Positions 28,601 through 34,218 of a DNA stretch of 35,670 nucleotides are shown one piece after another (positions within the stretch are counted from its first letter, which is position 1; each line of letters opens with the position of its first letter). Below the pieces are notes generated by a model, which saw only the letters and a program-made list of their open reading frames with translations, ran no database searches and was not told where the DNA came from. Origin of the DNA: a virus. The stretch spans positions 1 through 35,670 of the IMG/VR virus record IMGVR_UViG_3300021378_000077. The stretch is one strand, 5' to 3'. The translations under genes were made by a program, and so were the position numbers.

Positions 28601-31600
28601 GACCTAAAGGCAGTGGAATAGAAATTAAAGATACTAAAGTTAACGGCCAAGATGCAATTAGAATCAGTAGTTGTAGTAATGCACCAATAATTATTAGAGA
28701 TGGTTGTGCAGGTGGCGTATATAAAGAAGTATTAGACTTCCACGTTGTCAGAGGGTTCGAACAAAGTGTAACTGATACCAGCAATACAATGGTCTTACCG
28801 GCGATATTTAGTTCTAGCGATACGCCTATAACGGTAGGATATGTCGGATACGGTCCAACTGGAACAAACTTAGGTCCTATACAAGACGATACAACTACTC
28901 CTATACAGACCGGGGCCGATGGTGCTATATTATCAAGCAGTACATCAAGTAGATCAACAGGTGGTAGTGGCTATTCTGTAGGAGATAGATTAAGACTAGT
29001 TGGAGGTACTCCAGTAGCAGATCCATATGGTAGTATTACAGAAATATGTATTGATGCTCCGGGCACCGGTTATTCTGATTCTGCAAATATTGTAGTTTAT
29101 ATTGGTGACGGCAATACTCCTGGTAGTGGTGCAAAAGCAGGTAGTGTAATTCTAGATGATCAAGGTGCCATTACAAATATTTTAATGGTAAGTGGCGGAG
29201 AAGGATATGATATAACTAATCCTCCTGCAGTAAGAATTATAGATTTAAATGACACTGGGAGTGTTTTAACCGCAACAGCACATGCCAAAGTATCCTCAGG
29301 TGAGAGTGTACCTCCTAGAGTAGCAAAGTTTGTTGTTACATCTATAGACGCAGTAGGAACAATCACAAGTTTACAAATTATAGATAGAGGTATCTACAAA
29401 ATATTCCCAAGTGATTTAACAATGGGTATACCTTTAGAATATGATTATGTAAATCTAGGAGACGAAACTGGTACAGATGCAGATGGAAACTTTTATCAAG
29501 GCACTGGATTAGGTCAATTTGATCCTTTAAATAATGGAAAACGTCTTGGAACACCTGGTGGATATGACCCAATTAACGACACATTAGGTGGCGGGTCAGG
29601 TGCAAGAGTATTCTTAACAGCAAGAGAGATTCCTGACTGTTCTGAAAAAGGCAATGCAAGAGGACAATTAGGACTACCAGAAAGAATTACAGAAATTAAC
29701 ATACCAGAAGACATTGCGGCATGTTTCAATAACAATTTAGCAGGTCCAGGTTACGATGATGATTTATATTTAGAAACAGAACCGGTAAACGATTGTATCA
29801 CAGCAATTAAGATAAGACATCCGGGTTTTGATGGTATAAGGTTAGATGAAGACACACCTGGATTCTTAGATAGATTAGGATTACCTAGAGGTGACTACAA
29901 CCAAGATATGTTGTGTATGGTTTCAACGGTTATTACAAAGTCTTATGAACAAGATAGAGACAATAGAGCAGAAAAAACAACTGGATTAGATATTATAGAC
30001 GTAGACGGGTATGGTGTGTCAGGATTTGCCACAACTGAAGCAACAACTCTTGAAATAAATTGTATAGATAATTTACGAACTGATCCAAATAGTTTATTTG
30101 GTGTTGCAGGTAACACAGGTGGTGGCGACTCTGCAAATAATGTAGGATTAAATTTTACAACTGATTTATATCAATACGAATTAAGAACTTTACAGGGTAC
30201 ATCTGTAAACACAATAAATTTACAACAGAATTGTGATGTATATTACTTAGAAAGTCATAGATTTGCAAATACTTCTGTAATAGACAGTCATACACATATT
30301 GATGACGGTAACGTAAATATTACAGACTACGATAAAGTATGGGTAGACGAATATAATACATCTGTAGGCTGGGCTTATTTAGAATCCAATGTAATACAAA
30401 AGCAAAAAGAAAATTTAGTTGATTCTAAGTTTGTAAATAATACTATAATATACGATTCCGAAACAGGCGAAAAAGACTGGGACTTATATGAATATGATCC
30501 ATATAAAGGCGTAATACCAGGGTTTATAGATAAAGAAATAACATTTAAAAGCGAAAACGACCCAGTTGTATATAATACAGCAAGAACAAGATTTGGTAGT
30601 AAAGACGTTGGTAAAATTTGGTGGGACACTAGTACAGTTAGATATTATTGGTATGAACAAGGCACTAACAGAGAACGTTGGCTAAATTGGGGTAAAACTT
30701 TCCCTGGTAGTAGTATTACATTATATGAATGGGTAGAAAGCAAGGTTTTACCACAGTCCTATCAAGGAACAGGTAATCCTAAAAATACAGTAGACTATAT
30801 AACAGAATCATTTAAAGACCCAATAACAGGTACTAATCAAACTTGTTATTATTTCTGGGTACAAAATGTAAGGGAGTTAGATACTCATGTAAGTAAGGAT
30901 TTAGGAAGAACACATAATACATTTGAACTTGCTAGACTACTTGCTGATCCTATTGGACAAGGTTTACCTTTAATAAGTTTTATTAGTGACTCGTCTTTTG
31001 TTTTAACAAACGCAAGTTCTATTATTAAAGAACAAGATCAAAATTTACAAATAAATTTAAGTAGAAACTTAAATCCAATTGGTCAAAAGCATGATGCATG
31101 GAAACTTCTTAGAGAAGGTGACAATAATAGTATAATACCGGAAGACTTAGGAAACAAATTAATAGATAGTTTATGTGGCGTAGATGCGGATGGCAAAACA
31201 GTTCCAGATACATTACTAAGTGAAGTAGAAAAATATGGTGTTGCATTTAGACCTAGACAAACATTATTCAAAGATATTAAACAAGCAAGAAGAGAACTTG
31301 CTTACACATTAAACGAAATATTAGCAGATGTAAAATTAAATAGTGAATACGTTAATTGGGATAAAGAATTACCAACATCCAGAACGTATATAGAAACAAC
31401 AAATTGGTTTAATACTATAAGAACTGATGCATCTAATAATAAAAAAATACGATATGATAGTTCTTATAAACCAATATTAAATGTTGGAAGTATATCTGAA
31501 CTTACAGCAATTACAGGCAGTATCAAAGATGGTGCAATTATACAAGTACAGCCAAATATTACTAGTAGATATGAACTATGGAAATATGTTGCAGGCACAA

Positions 31601-33528
31601 ATAAATTCACACAGATTGCTATTGAAAACGAAACTGTAAAATTAAGAGATACCTTATTTACAGATAACTCTAACGTCACAATGCAAACAGAATTGAGAGC
31701 ATTGTTAATTGCATTAAGAGACAACGTATTTAAAAATTCAGTACTATGGAACAGATTATTCTTTGCACTTTTAAAATATTCAGCAGTTGAGCAAGAACAA
31801 TTAAGTTGGGCATTCAAAACAAGTTATGTGTATGTAGAAAAATCAGAAGAAGATTTAGTTAAGGTAGACGGATTTAAAGTAGATAATTTTGATAAAGTAT
31901 TAAATTACTTTGAAGATGCTAAACCTTACACCTCAAAAATTAGAGAATATAAAGATGGTAAGAGCCCTGCTAAAGAACTAATACAATATACACAGATAAG
32001 TGATTTTGATAAACCACCTTATCCTGATAGTGTAACCGGTAATGTCAGAATATTAGACGATTTCTTAGCGGCAGACTCAAACATTATACAGACAAATAAT
32101 AATTATGTCAAGTATTATGGCTTCAGTAGTAATGCTAATGTAGATACACCTATAAGAAAAATTAAATCAACAATTAAATTTGATAGAACTAATACAGTAC
32201 TAACAGACTTTGAACCTTTAGTTAGTGCTAATGCAGACTATACAAAGACAGATACTAATACAAGTATAGCGACAAATATTGTAACACTTATGGGCTTTGG
32301 TAATACACATAACAGTAATACTTTTATAGCAAGTAATGTATATTATAGATATGCTGACAGAGTATTTAAATATGATACAGAAGTACAAGCACAATTTAAA
32401 GTAGATCTAGATAGTTACTTTAGTGTAACAGACTCAATTGCTAATGCAAATATTATAGGTAGTTCTGCAAATATCCTAGCGGCCATAAATGCAGGAAATC
32501 TTAATACAACATTAGACTTGGTAAGCTCTAAAGTAGGCGGTAAATTTAGAGGAACAACGTTAGACGCAAATATATTTACTAAAGTGGTAGCAGGTGCAAG
32601 TACATCAGACTACCAAACACAATTTGGATTTGGTAGTGAACCGTTTGGTAAAGTAGTATATGATAATCCTATAGAAGTAGATAATTACATAGGTTCTTTT
32701 ACAGAGGCAAGTACACTTACAGATGATAATGTGGCTTACGAAGGATTTGACGGAGTAACTTTCCAAAGAGTAGGTTACGGCGAACGTGTACCAGAAGAAA
32801 TGGCATTGTTTGATCCTTATGAAACACTTATTGTAAATGTTTTAACTGATACAAATTCTAAGTATGCAAACGGAGTTATAATAGCAAATTCTACTACATA
32901 CCAGCCACCATTTGCGTACACAGGTAATACAGTAAATAGATTTGGAACAAATGTTATACTAGACGGTAATGATGTGGACTCTACTGGTAATATACATTTT
33001 GCAAATGGAAGTGTGCAACCTAATAAAACTGTATTTGCAGGTACTGTGATTACTCCTAGTACAGATGCATCAACAGTAGAATATCAAGTAACAATGGATT
33101 TATTTGGTAATACAGATTATATGAGAAAATTACAGGACGGTAGTGCAAATACACTACTAACTGCTAACTTACTGATGTCAGATAATGAGATATCAGTTGC
33201 AAATGCAAATATATGTGCTGAGCCAACAGCAACAGTAAACGGTGTTGTTTGGGTAGAGAGTGAAAGAATAGAATACACAAGAATAGATTTAGCAAATAAT
33301 AAGTTATCAGGATTGATTAGGGGTACAAGCGGTACAACTATACAAGACTGGTACAGTAATAATACTGTTATTGTTTGGGACGGAAGTGAATCTCAAATAT
33401 TTAAAAACTTTGTTGATAATTCTGTAGATAGTAATGTTTGGTTAGACGTTGGAGCAACAAGTTTAACAGATAAGGGTAATGTAAGTGCTAATACATCGGT
33501 GATGAATTTCTTACATAATCTTAAATAA
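16687..33528 (+). CDS. Giant baseplate/tail structural protein (gp7/gp8 position)
   Basis: One uninterrupted frame of 5613 residues (about 600 kDa), directly after gp6, where T4 has genes 7 and 8. The N-terminus (YKKLPGILQTDTIKNFFEGT, EQLYSKANIVPLSGFVGK) is of a type I know from large structural proteins next to gp6 in marine T4-like phages. Regions visible: conserved N-part with VWSRVNFWYH (239-248); YHYH-like domain about 1150-1357; a second conserved part about 1420-2050 with a carbohydrate-binding-like WKQNTSYNKGTIVQYNESYY (1633-1652) and FYKGFIQNKGT; long Asn/Thr/Ser-rich beta region about 2050-3170; CDIC and Pro hinge (3177-3186); beta module about 3190-3360; Gly-rich linker 3582-3625; beta repeats about 4085-4240; conserved C-part with KPYTSKIREY (5079-5088) and WVESERIEYTRI near the end. 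No Shine-Dalgarno is seen. The call as wedge protein is from position; receptor binding is inference. Confidence 0.8.
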   Translation: MANKIYKKLPGILQTDTIKNFFEGTVEQLYSKANIVPLSGFVGKKNSVDKGVDGTWIYEEDVDKEFYGLTPVINNTNPDTELSENFIFYDEFVATLKNYNVDLTDQNRIFKNHYQTFLPPIELNKFLNYQEYYWSTTGPTAISISGTLSAPINVDVDILGKKDYTPTGGKAFRNGMKVTFAGDYVISYNTYVGKEFIVEGVGQSISLVAVDVSYANGIANPQTSKDYVVLGRGSANKNVWSRVNFWYHKENFTDAGDDIPAKTSQADRPILEFNKDLELFNAGKTSRGDVDVSSTLMYSEVIGLDASNVTIDTVTIQTGTKIIFPNESKDISSNVYVATVANTSLSNAISLSTETTLTEGDTIFVSSGSAEIGKEYYYSNKLVEAQIKSTLNQAPLFNLYDDKQRYLGDTTIFPNNNFKGNKIFGFEVGTGSLDEKYKLPLTYRAFKNASEISFENFMETTTYNNIVLGSSTSTDIDGYYYYKLLKTDSEYHNNFKTVNDFSEQRVERVTEITRTRYDNFNNELDLGCVPDVRNASTSGRDIIVRKNGNIFTDFSYTRNDDKIIIERQYMAIGDIFETSCHTSNLLERTNNTSRFSLPLAWSKNTSKDEVIKISEPEYLPHFKNYIENQPAFTGEVLGSNNFSDIELYETLATDIVKSNYDLILGAFLLDDQPHNIIDALRFNANEYSKYKKRFFKELTDYYNIVDFENISNEEILEKVLRNLVSFSVGRNVFGNTYILPSGDNYVKETLIINDVTLSSYTLNASTDLEKIENSLLIYYIRNNVKTLMTVGEEYTLTFNPLTVTFKNYSPELLDELEFKIYNTNRDSIECPPTPSTMGLYHLYTPAKITDDSFQTEQEVIVGHDGSRTPTFNDARDEIILEFEKRIFNSAKSEFRNKDSLPDINLLKVRPGEWRSGTMLGDTFYDVLQTNFENWVVENKVDPVVNEFYDNNNKWTWNYRGTTDEPGHWRGWYEYHYDTVRPHTHPWEMLGFTEKPTWWDTQYITTEYSDYGSNNIPMWKDLEKGIIRQGDRENFTDGSYDGIYNLYRRNKDGFRIALLEKLPVDSNANLLAPYDISSTGVSTVKYRWQETQGNTSQGYKTTSFISDDGINVQFTTDHRYITSYNSPTYSRRLIDETLSVPEQGIFKSTYRIPNNINYNTLGLGNEATTNNTLERYASAVLVGGLPLYSPISNSAYGDWNYNLAYQNRFSRSNGYISNTDTNGQVYSATITSEMSNSSIWGDSTTHSGIVGWAFDGLPIYGPYGYTDESNTSSSITNIKSSFQLKSGTRSSGPGGAHTGEFVQDYEYSPTLYAQPGTADRFNSRYGYTPESPSTKIRYYVVTIDDDGSDMFPYAVGGTMPSAGSLTWQGHTVAELQDLDTNKNGTAPSDATATYARKSELNKTFSDNGLGSNQWRFGDGSPVENAWKYSEKYPFAYVEAVCLVDPGGFATLFSDPTKIIKTKANNKIFVNKDTRKSWMFKDKEHFAIHGDKDLNNNTITNIGYTQFINSWLKFQGLDVIDNFVNKLRNLNVKLGHRFSGYIDKDTMTMSMDQYSTTGSSTNLIIPQENITVDIHNSPYKSRNVYQGVIIQKTTTGYRVKGYDKNLGHFKILESDLTGRSEKVQVGGEAHPFVAWKQNTSYNKGTIVQYNESYYEARDYIPKATTFSNLQYKKLNKLPQINYKEGAVYLDTTGVIKKVEYETVYTTEQEVFNFLVSLGRYQKHLGYTFNNYDNSINETRDWVYSAKQFLFWLQGNWQTDTTLELSPMATKVSFESTKGFVAKIKRNEFNMFNIMDKDGRSINPKECSINRQGLVIEIIPPTGKEIYAVCLFVREIEHAMVLDNTTDFADTLFNPLYNQRQTRIKLKGSRTANWDGRFISEGFLIQGDSLKPNLDNLAESMGRYHELGFIPVERQVYETARSLFGYQEKDYLAELQIDDDQQFEFYKGFIQNKGTKTSLSRIGRSSSIIQGDMDIYDEWAIKVGSFGDLENNQSIELALEKKDFVQDPQLFTLSFPEDTTGVVDRIDVLNTKHQYFDIPEVVITQSTDGTQAKATAVLNSDGEISSINVTEQGTGYTDTVGLTIITGEISVGNVSNRLASVNARSSNYITSITNNISGNVVSSNTANINSLGTITIADNFGATASLNLSSITDVANITSAINLDATINANITAHTIENYISNNGNIEITKGLKISGDDFTIGGHAPTLANLNITAGRYQPRQRYALNIANNTVSSDIVVSVDNVNLTSSNFIFDAGDRWKINAPSTTTGNNSVSFAVNTGILNANTSFDSNNITEYDGQYPFVDVYVNGTKITNTGYETRYQVANTTAVTFPDVGLLPDEKIIAGSNVYIVERATIDLEDTYQGDLPGSTLNVKATTNDDIAVHVKSVRIYEITPDAKDDEVILIDIDDTSRFLKKPSGVRESNLWPKTGNVTFQGLQDSKYNPLPNAGYVNESNVNFSAFDLGGVAELFGDNIRFKPTGNDFIHVAKSENLDWNVYKLKQANKGNVTFVEQDDLTDTAHLYTERSLFNYVDSNQLLENDLSRYLDYALVIKKADLTEEFVVWQNEDIVRRKSVQISNFGRANMITANIGSIAPTRVVSISNITPAISAFTNADANILGSNIVQITGSQSTLQNGEQVEFFVSSVTDRSFTTSNVEYVTLTDTANLNNSSLVNRTLNFTENAGYEFANVKYTGNANTIPLESLEMAVYSANANSTVSYFNESNIVIPATHLPATNTSVTLTQFHTGKLKLGVLNINVHGTGIVAANNIVRLSTDDSNSPYSNASFTVSDVDTANNTITIDIDIFNKNIDLTDDFDNQFLDNADLGINGFVFEEQHPLHAQRHTISDVSLTGFTVEQANVTANIDSGNLSYGIFGKTQITANDHDLTSGELVKLDANAYSGFYYVESASKDTFKINAPYNANVAANGNIIPEGITITTTENHGINVSYTGKRVAVHLANPRYYNQVYTVGDVTANTIIIDNSFAFYPYSVVQNEAIVTTLDHGAVTLNNSLININNVNSPESIKEEFNRQIDLRRGIIDDEGMTIPMLNNIECSEKVYAGIPATEIQGSGPYVPRSPNMEGLTLKGMMPFATKDDMLYGFPGESVDDVIMGDHRQKQGDYPGFGLNNPKVSGKNIGQAIPLTQIPLYDIKGSGKTRQRTDYVGVPILDPTKAFASLDVKLCDICAPAPPPVSSSVTNANGKKYINKNYGGTISVSASGNGKGKRSWQNAYSGYYATTGTKRGQFTQYGGSRHMPADALLGAITWADNGSRNTFNLSCTFSEAGTFYVHAYYSAKSAGGTKSITVGGASITPKYLGKTDSNYSGAGAIYELIVTAGQTVTISGVAQWGSNHWNSVGFHLSTRSGSLSTTATIEDPATSTPTEPANTSTNSSLVQTEFLEQSTTGWAQGNAGNKDEWLFNPGASGTIEVLFDMYSGADGIEVYQGDQVTQSSLISSTQPQNLSALTEAEKNEILTNAQKPGSRRNTGASGVIRNYIQSSISAPNNTGVKYGGAIRFNFNKGSGDFIKIVVYKTSSVYRFLLKYPKVGPNIPNPGVNPTTTGPCDTASNGNTTVSGNSLPQTPVNTPVGGTTTGGSTGGSTGGSTGGSTGGSTGGGVNRGGGGGGKSGGGGGSVSRIQAQAQKTYGPVYTPPPTAPFPTPQPVVVSPINPYIPPIANIQPMPIQVPFTPFIVPQVISKLISGKGVKLRTAGGRDPSAFFSANFGDVGLPSLAGYRFIPNVLRKTVKVTKANNIGRFIPLEGNQYVNTTMQKVTGGKKIPLATPLADKIPLKPSPLRAIDVKEYNYNFITKLNNPYFSKSDSAVSFTAQKIGGDLILPDGSSIRNVLGSAGGIDANNISIRYPGSEIIDFVNRGPNTPDYDYLPADSTIPTEISPPDTDNIDFNRDVNLSIQPLLRTPEGNYIPGGPKVGCHLTQPTPGISIPLDNMTGIKPGDELIINNRKFVFPGSDPKVVVNTLKCGPKGSGIEIKDTKVNGQDAIRISSCSNAPIIIRDGCAGGVYKEVLDFHVVRGFEQSVTDTSNTMVLPAIFSSSDTPITVGYVGYGPTGTNLGPIQDDTTTPIQTGADGAILSSSTSSRSTGGSGYSVGDRLRLVGGTPVADPYGSITEICIDAPGTGYSDSANIVVYIGDGNTPGSGAKAGSVILDDQGAITNILMVSGGEGYDITNPPAVRIIDLNDTGSVLTATAHAKVSSGESVPPRVAKFVVTSIDAVGTITSLQIIDRGIYKIFPSDLTMGIPLEYDYVNLGDETGTDADGNFYQGTGLGQFDPLNNGKRLGTPGGYDPINDTLGGGSGARVFLTAREIPDCSEKGNARGQLGLPERITEINIPEDIAACFNNNLAGPGYDDDLYLETEPVNDCITAIKIRHPGFDGIRLDEDTPGFLDRLGLPRGDYNQDMLCMVSTVITKSYEQDRDNRAEKTTGLDIIDVDGYGVSGFATTEATTLEINCIDNLRTDPNSLFGVAGNTGGGDSANNVGLNFTTDLYQYELRTLQGTSVNTINLQQNCDVYYLESHRFANTSVIDSHTHIDDGNVNITDYDKVWVDEYNTSVGWAYLESNVIQKQKENLVDSKFVNNTIIYDSETGEKDWDLYEYDPYKGVIPGFIDKEITFKSENDPVVYNTARTRFGSKDVGKIWWDTSTVRYYWYEQGTNRERWLNWGKTFPGSSITLYEWVESKVLPQSYQGTGNPKNTVDYITESFKDPITGTNQTCYYFWVQNVRELDTHVSKDLGRTHNTFELARLLADPIGQGLPLISFISDSSFVLTNASSIIKEQDQNLQINLSRNLNPIGQKHDAWKLLREGDNNSIIPEDLGNKLIDSLCGVDADGKTVPDTLLSEVEKYGVAFRPRQTLFKDIKQARRELAYTLNEILADVKLNSEYVNWDKELPTSRTYIETTNWFNTIRTDASNNKKIRYDSSYKPILNVGSISELTAITGSIKDGAIIQVQPNITSRYELWKYVAGTNKFTQIAIENETVKLRDTLFTDNSNVTMQTELRALLIALRDNVFKNSVLWNRLFFALLKYSAVEQEQLSWAFKTSYVYVEKSEEDLVKVDGFKVDNFDKVLNYFEDAKPYTSKIREYKDGKSPAKELIQYTQISDFDKPPYPDSVTGNVRILDDFLAADSNIIQTNNNYVKYYGFSSNANVDTPIRKIKSTIKFDRTNTVLTDFEPLVSANADYTKTDTNTSIATNIVTLMGFGNTHNSNTFIASNVYYRYADRVFKYDTEVQAQFKVDLDSYFSVTDSIANANIIGSSANILAAINAGNLNTTLDLVSSKVGGKFRGTTLDANIFTKVVAGASTSDYQTQFGFGSEPFGKVVYDNPIEVDNYIGSFTEASTLTDDNVAYEGFDGVTFQRVGYGERVPEEMALFDPYETLIVNVLTDTNSKYANGVIIANSTTYQPPFAYTGNTVNRFGTNVILDGNDVDSTGNIHFANGSVQPNKTVFAGTVITPSTDASTVEYQVTMDLFGNTDYMRKLQDGSANTLLTANLLMSDNEISVANANICAEPTATVNGVVWVESERIEYTRIDLANNKLSGLIRGTSGTTIQDWYSNNTVIVWDGSESQIFKNFVDNSVDSNVWLDVGATSLTDKGNVSANTSVMNFLHNLK
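20134..20757 (+). other. YHYH-like domain inside the giant protein
   Basis: Residues about 1150-1357. HSGIVGWAFDGLPIYGPYGY (1245-1264) is the most typical segment of the YHYH family, and FVQDYEYSPTLYAQPGTADRFNS-type sequence, a following GYTPESPSTKIRYYV and MFPYAVGG complete the expected order. The four-residue YHYH motif that gives the family its name should lie just before the first segment, but here the stretch reads VYSATITSEMSNSSIWGDS, without paired histidines. The fold may be kept while a metal site is lost. Function of the family is poorly known. Confidence 0.6.
26254..26766 (+). other. Beta-sandwich-like module in the giant protein
   Basis: Residues about 3190-3360, just after a CDIC motif and a Pro-rich hinge. 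It is rich in alternating hydrophobic/Thr/Ser strands with aromatic residues (FYVHAYYSAKSAGG, AQWGSNHWNSVGFHL), like surface-exposed ligand- or sugar-binding beta modules. I cannot name the family. Confidence 0.35.
27442..27501 (+). repeat. Five 12-bp tandem repeats coding TGGS, start of a Gly-rich linker
   Basis: Five units of ACTGGAGGCTCT type (with third-position changes) encode (TGGS)x5 at residues 3586-3605, continuing as a run of Gly with few Lys/Arg/Ser to about 3625. This is a flexible linker inside the giant protein. The stretch is much richer in G+C than its surroundings. Confidence 0.9.
28939..29406 (+). other. Tandem beta repeats of the G-x-G-Y type in the giant protein
   Basis: Residues about 4085-4240 contain successive units built as G-[ST/E]-G-Y, a strand, then a strand of the form D-x-G-x-I-T-x-I. 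Copies: GGSGYSVGD, PGTGYSDSANIVVYIG, GGEGYDITNPPAVRI and a weaker DRGIYKIFP. A single related unit (EQGTGYTDTVGLTI, near 2069-2082) lies far upstream. Such repeats are common in phage tail and fibre proteins. Confidence 0.6.
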
Positions 33529-33548
33529 ATACGCACATAACCAATAGT

Positions 33549-33556
33549 GATAAATA
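33549..33556 (+). promoter_or_regulatory. T4-type late promoter after the giant gene
   Basis: GATAAATA, identical to the octamers at 4738 and 12131, in the short gap after the giant gene. Its last A is six bases from the A of an ATG at 33562, the same geometry as at gp25. A related AATAAATA (33524-33531) overlaps the stop codon of the giant gene. Confidence 0.7.
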
Positions 33557-33561
33557 GTATG

Positions 33562-34209
33562 ATGGAAGAGAGCAAAGATAAAATGAACGAACAAAAAGAT
33601 TTACAGCCTAATGAAAATGCCGGTTTAAATATGAACGGACACATATTAATCAGAGATAAAGAAACTGGTGAAGAATTAGTTAATAAAAGAAATGCCATTC
33701 ATTATGGTAATATGGCATATATTGTAGCAAATGCTCTTAACGGAACCGATAATGCTAGGGTATATTACATGGGTTTCGGCAACGGTGGAACGAGTGTTGA
33801 TACTACAGGAAAAATAATTTACAAGTCACCTAGAGTCAGTGAAGCATTCCAATCTTCTGCAAGTTTATATAGTAGAACTTATAAAAAAATTGTAGGAGCA
33901 TCAGGTGATGCAACAAACCAAATAGAAGTAATTACAGGAACTTCTTATTCTGATATTAAAGTTACAGCAACATTAAGTTATTCCGAACCAGCAGATCAAG
34001 ATTTATTTGATACAAGTACAAATAACGATGGTTCTTATGTTTTTGATGAATTAGGACTTTTTAGTTATCCAACTGATCCTTCACCTAGTGACGGCAGTGA
34101 TCCTATAGAAACAAGTAGAATGTTGACTCATGTTGTTTTTCATCCTGTACAAAAAGCACAAAATAGGGTAATAGAAATAATATATACAGTTAGAGTTCAA
34201 TTGAGTTAG
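33562..34209 (+). CDS. Probable small virion/baseplate protein
   Basis: A protein of 215 residues that I do not recognise with certainty. The N-terminal 20-25 residues are charged and look disordered; the rest is beta-rich (GHILIRDKETGEEL, YYMGFGNGGTSVDTTGK, VTATLSYSEPADQDLF) and ends with HVVFHPVQKAQNRVIEIIYT, in the manner of marine-phage structural proteins near the wedge and fibre genes. Possible starts are GTG 33547 (inside the late promoter, unlikely), ATG 33559, ATG 33562 and ATG 33583. I chose 33562 because the predicted late transcript begins there, but 33583 is preceded by GGAAGAG and is a good alternative. The stop is followed closely by the fibre-like gene. Confidence 0.7.
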   Translation: MEESKDKMNEQKDLQPNENAGLNMNGHILIRDKETGEELVNKRNAIHYGNMAYIVANALNGTDNARVYYMGFGNGGTSVDTTGKIIYKSPRVSEAFQSSASLYSRTYKKIVGASGDATNQIEVITGTSYSDIKVTATLSYSEPADQDLFDTSTNNDGSYVFDELGLFSYPTDPSPSDGSDPIETSRMLTHVVFHPVQKAQNRVIEIIYTVRVQLS

Positions 34210-34218
34210 GAGTATTAA

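Noticed and set aside
33524-33531. Second late promoter AATAAATA overlapping the stop of the giant gene
   Set aside because: It matches less well than the GATAAATA 18 bases downstream, and such matches are frequent by chance in this AT-rich sequence.
33547-33561. GTG start for the small virion protein
   Set aside because: The codons before 33559 are made of the GATAAATA promoter itself, upstream of the predicted transcript start.
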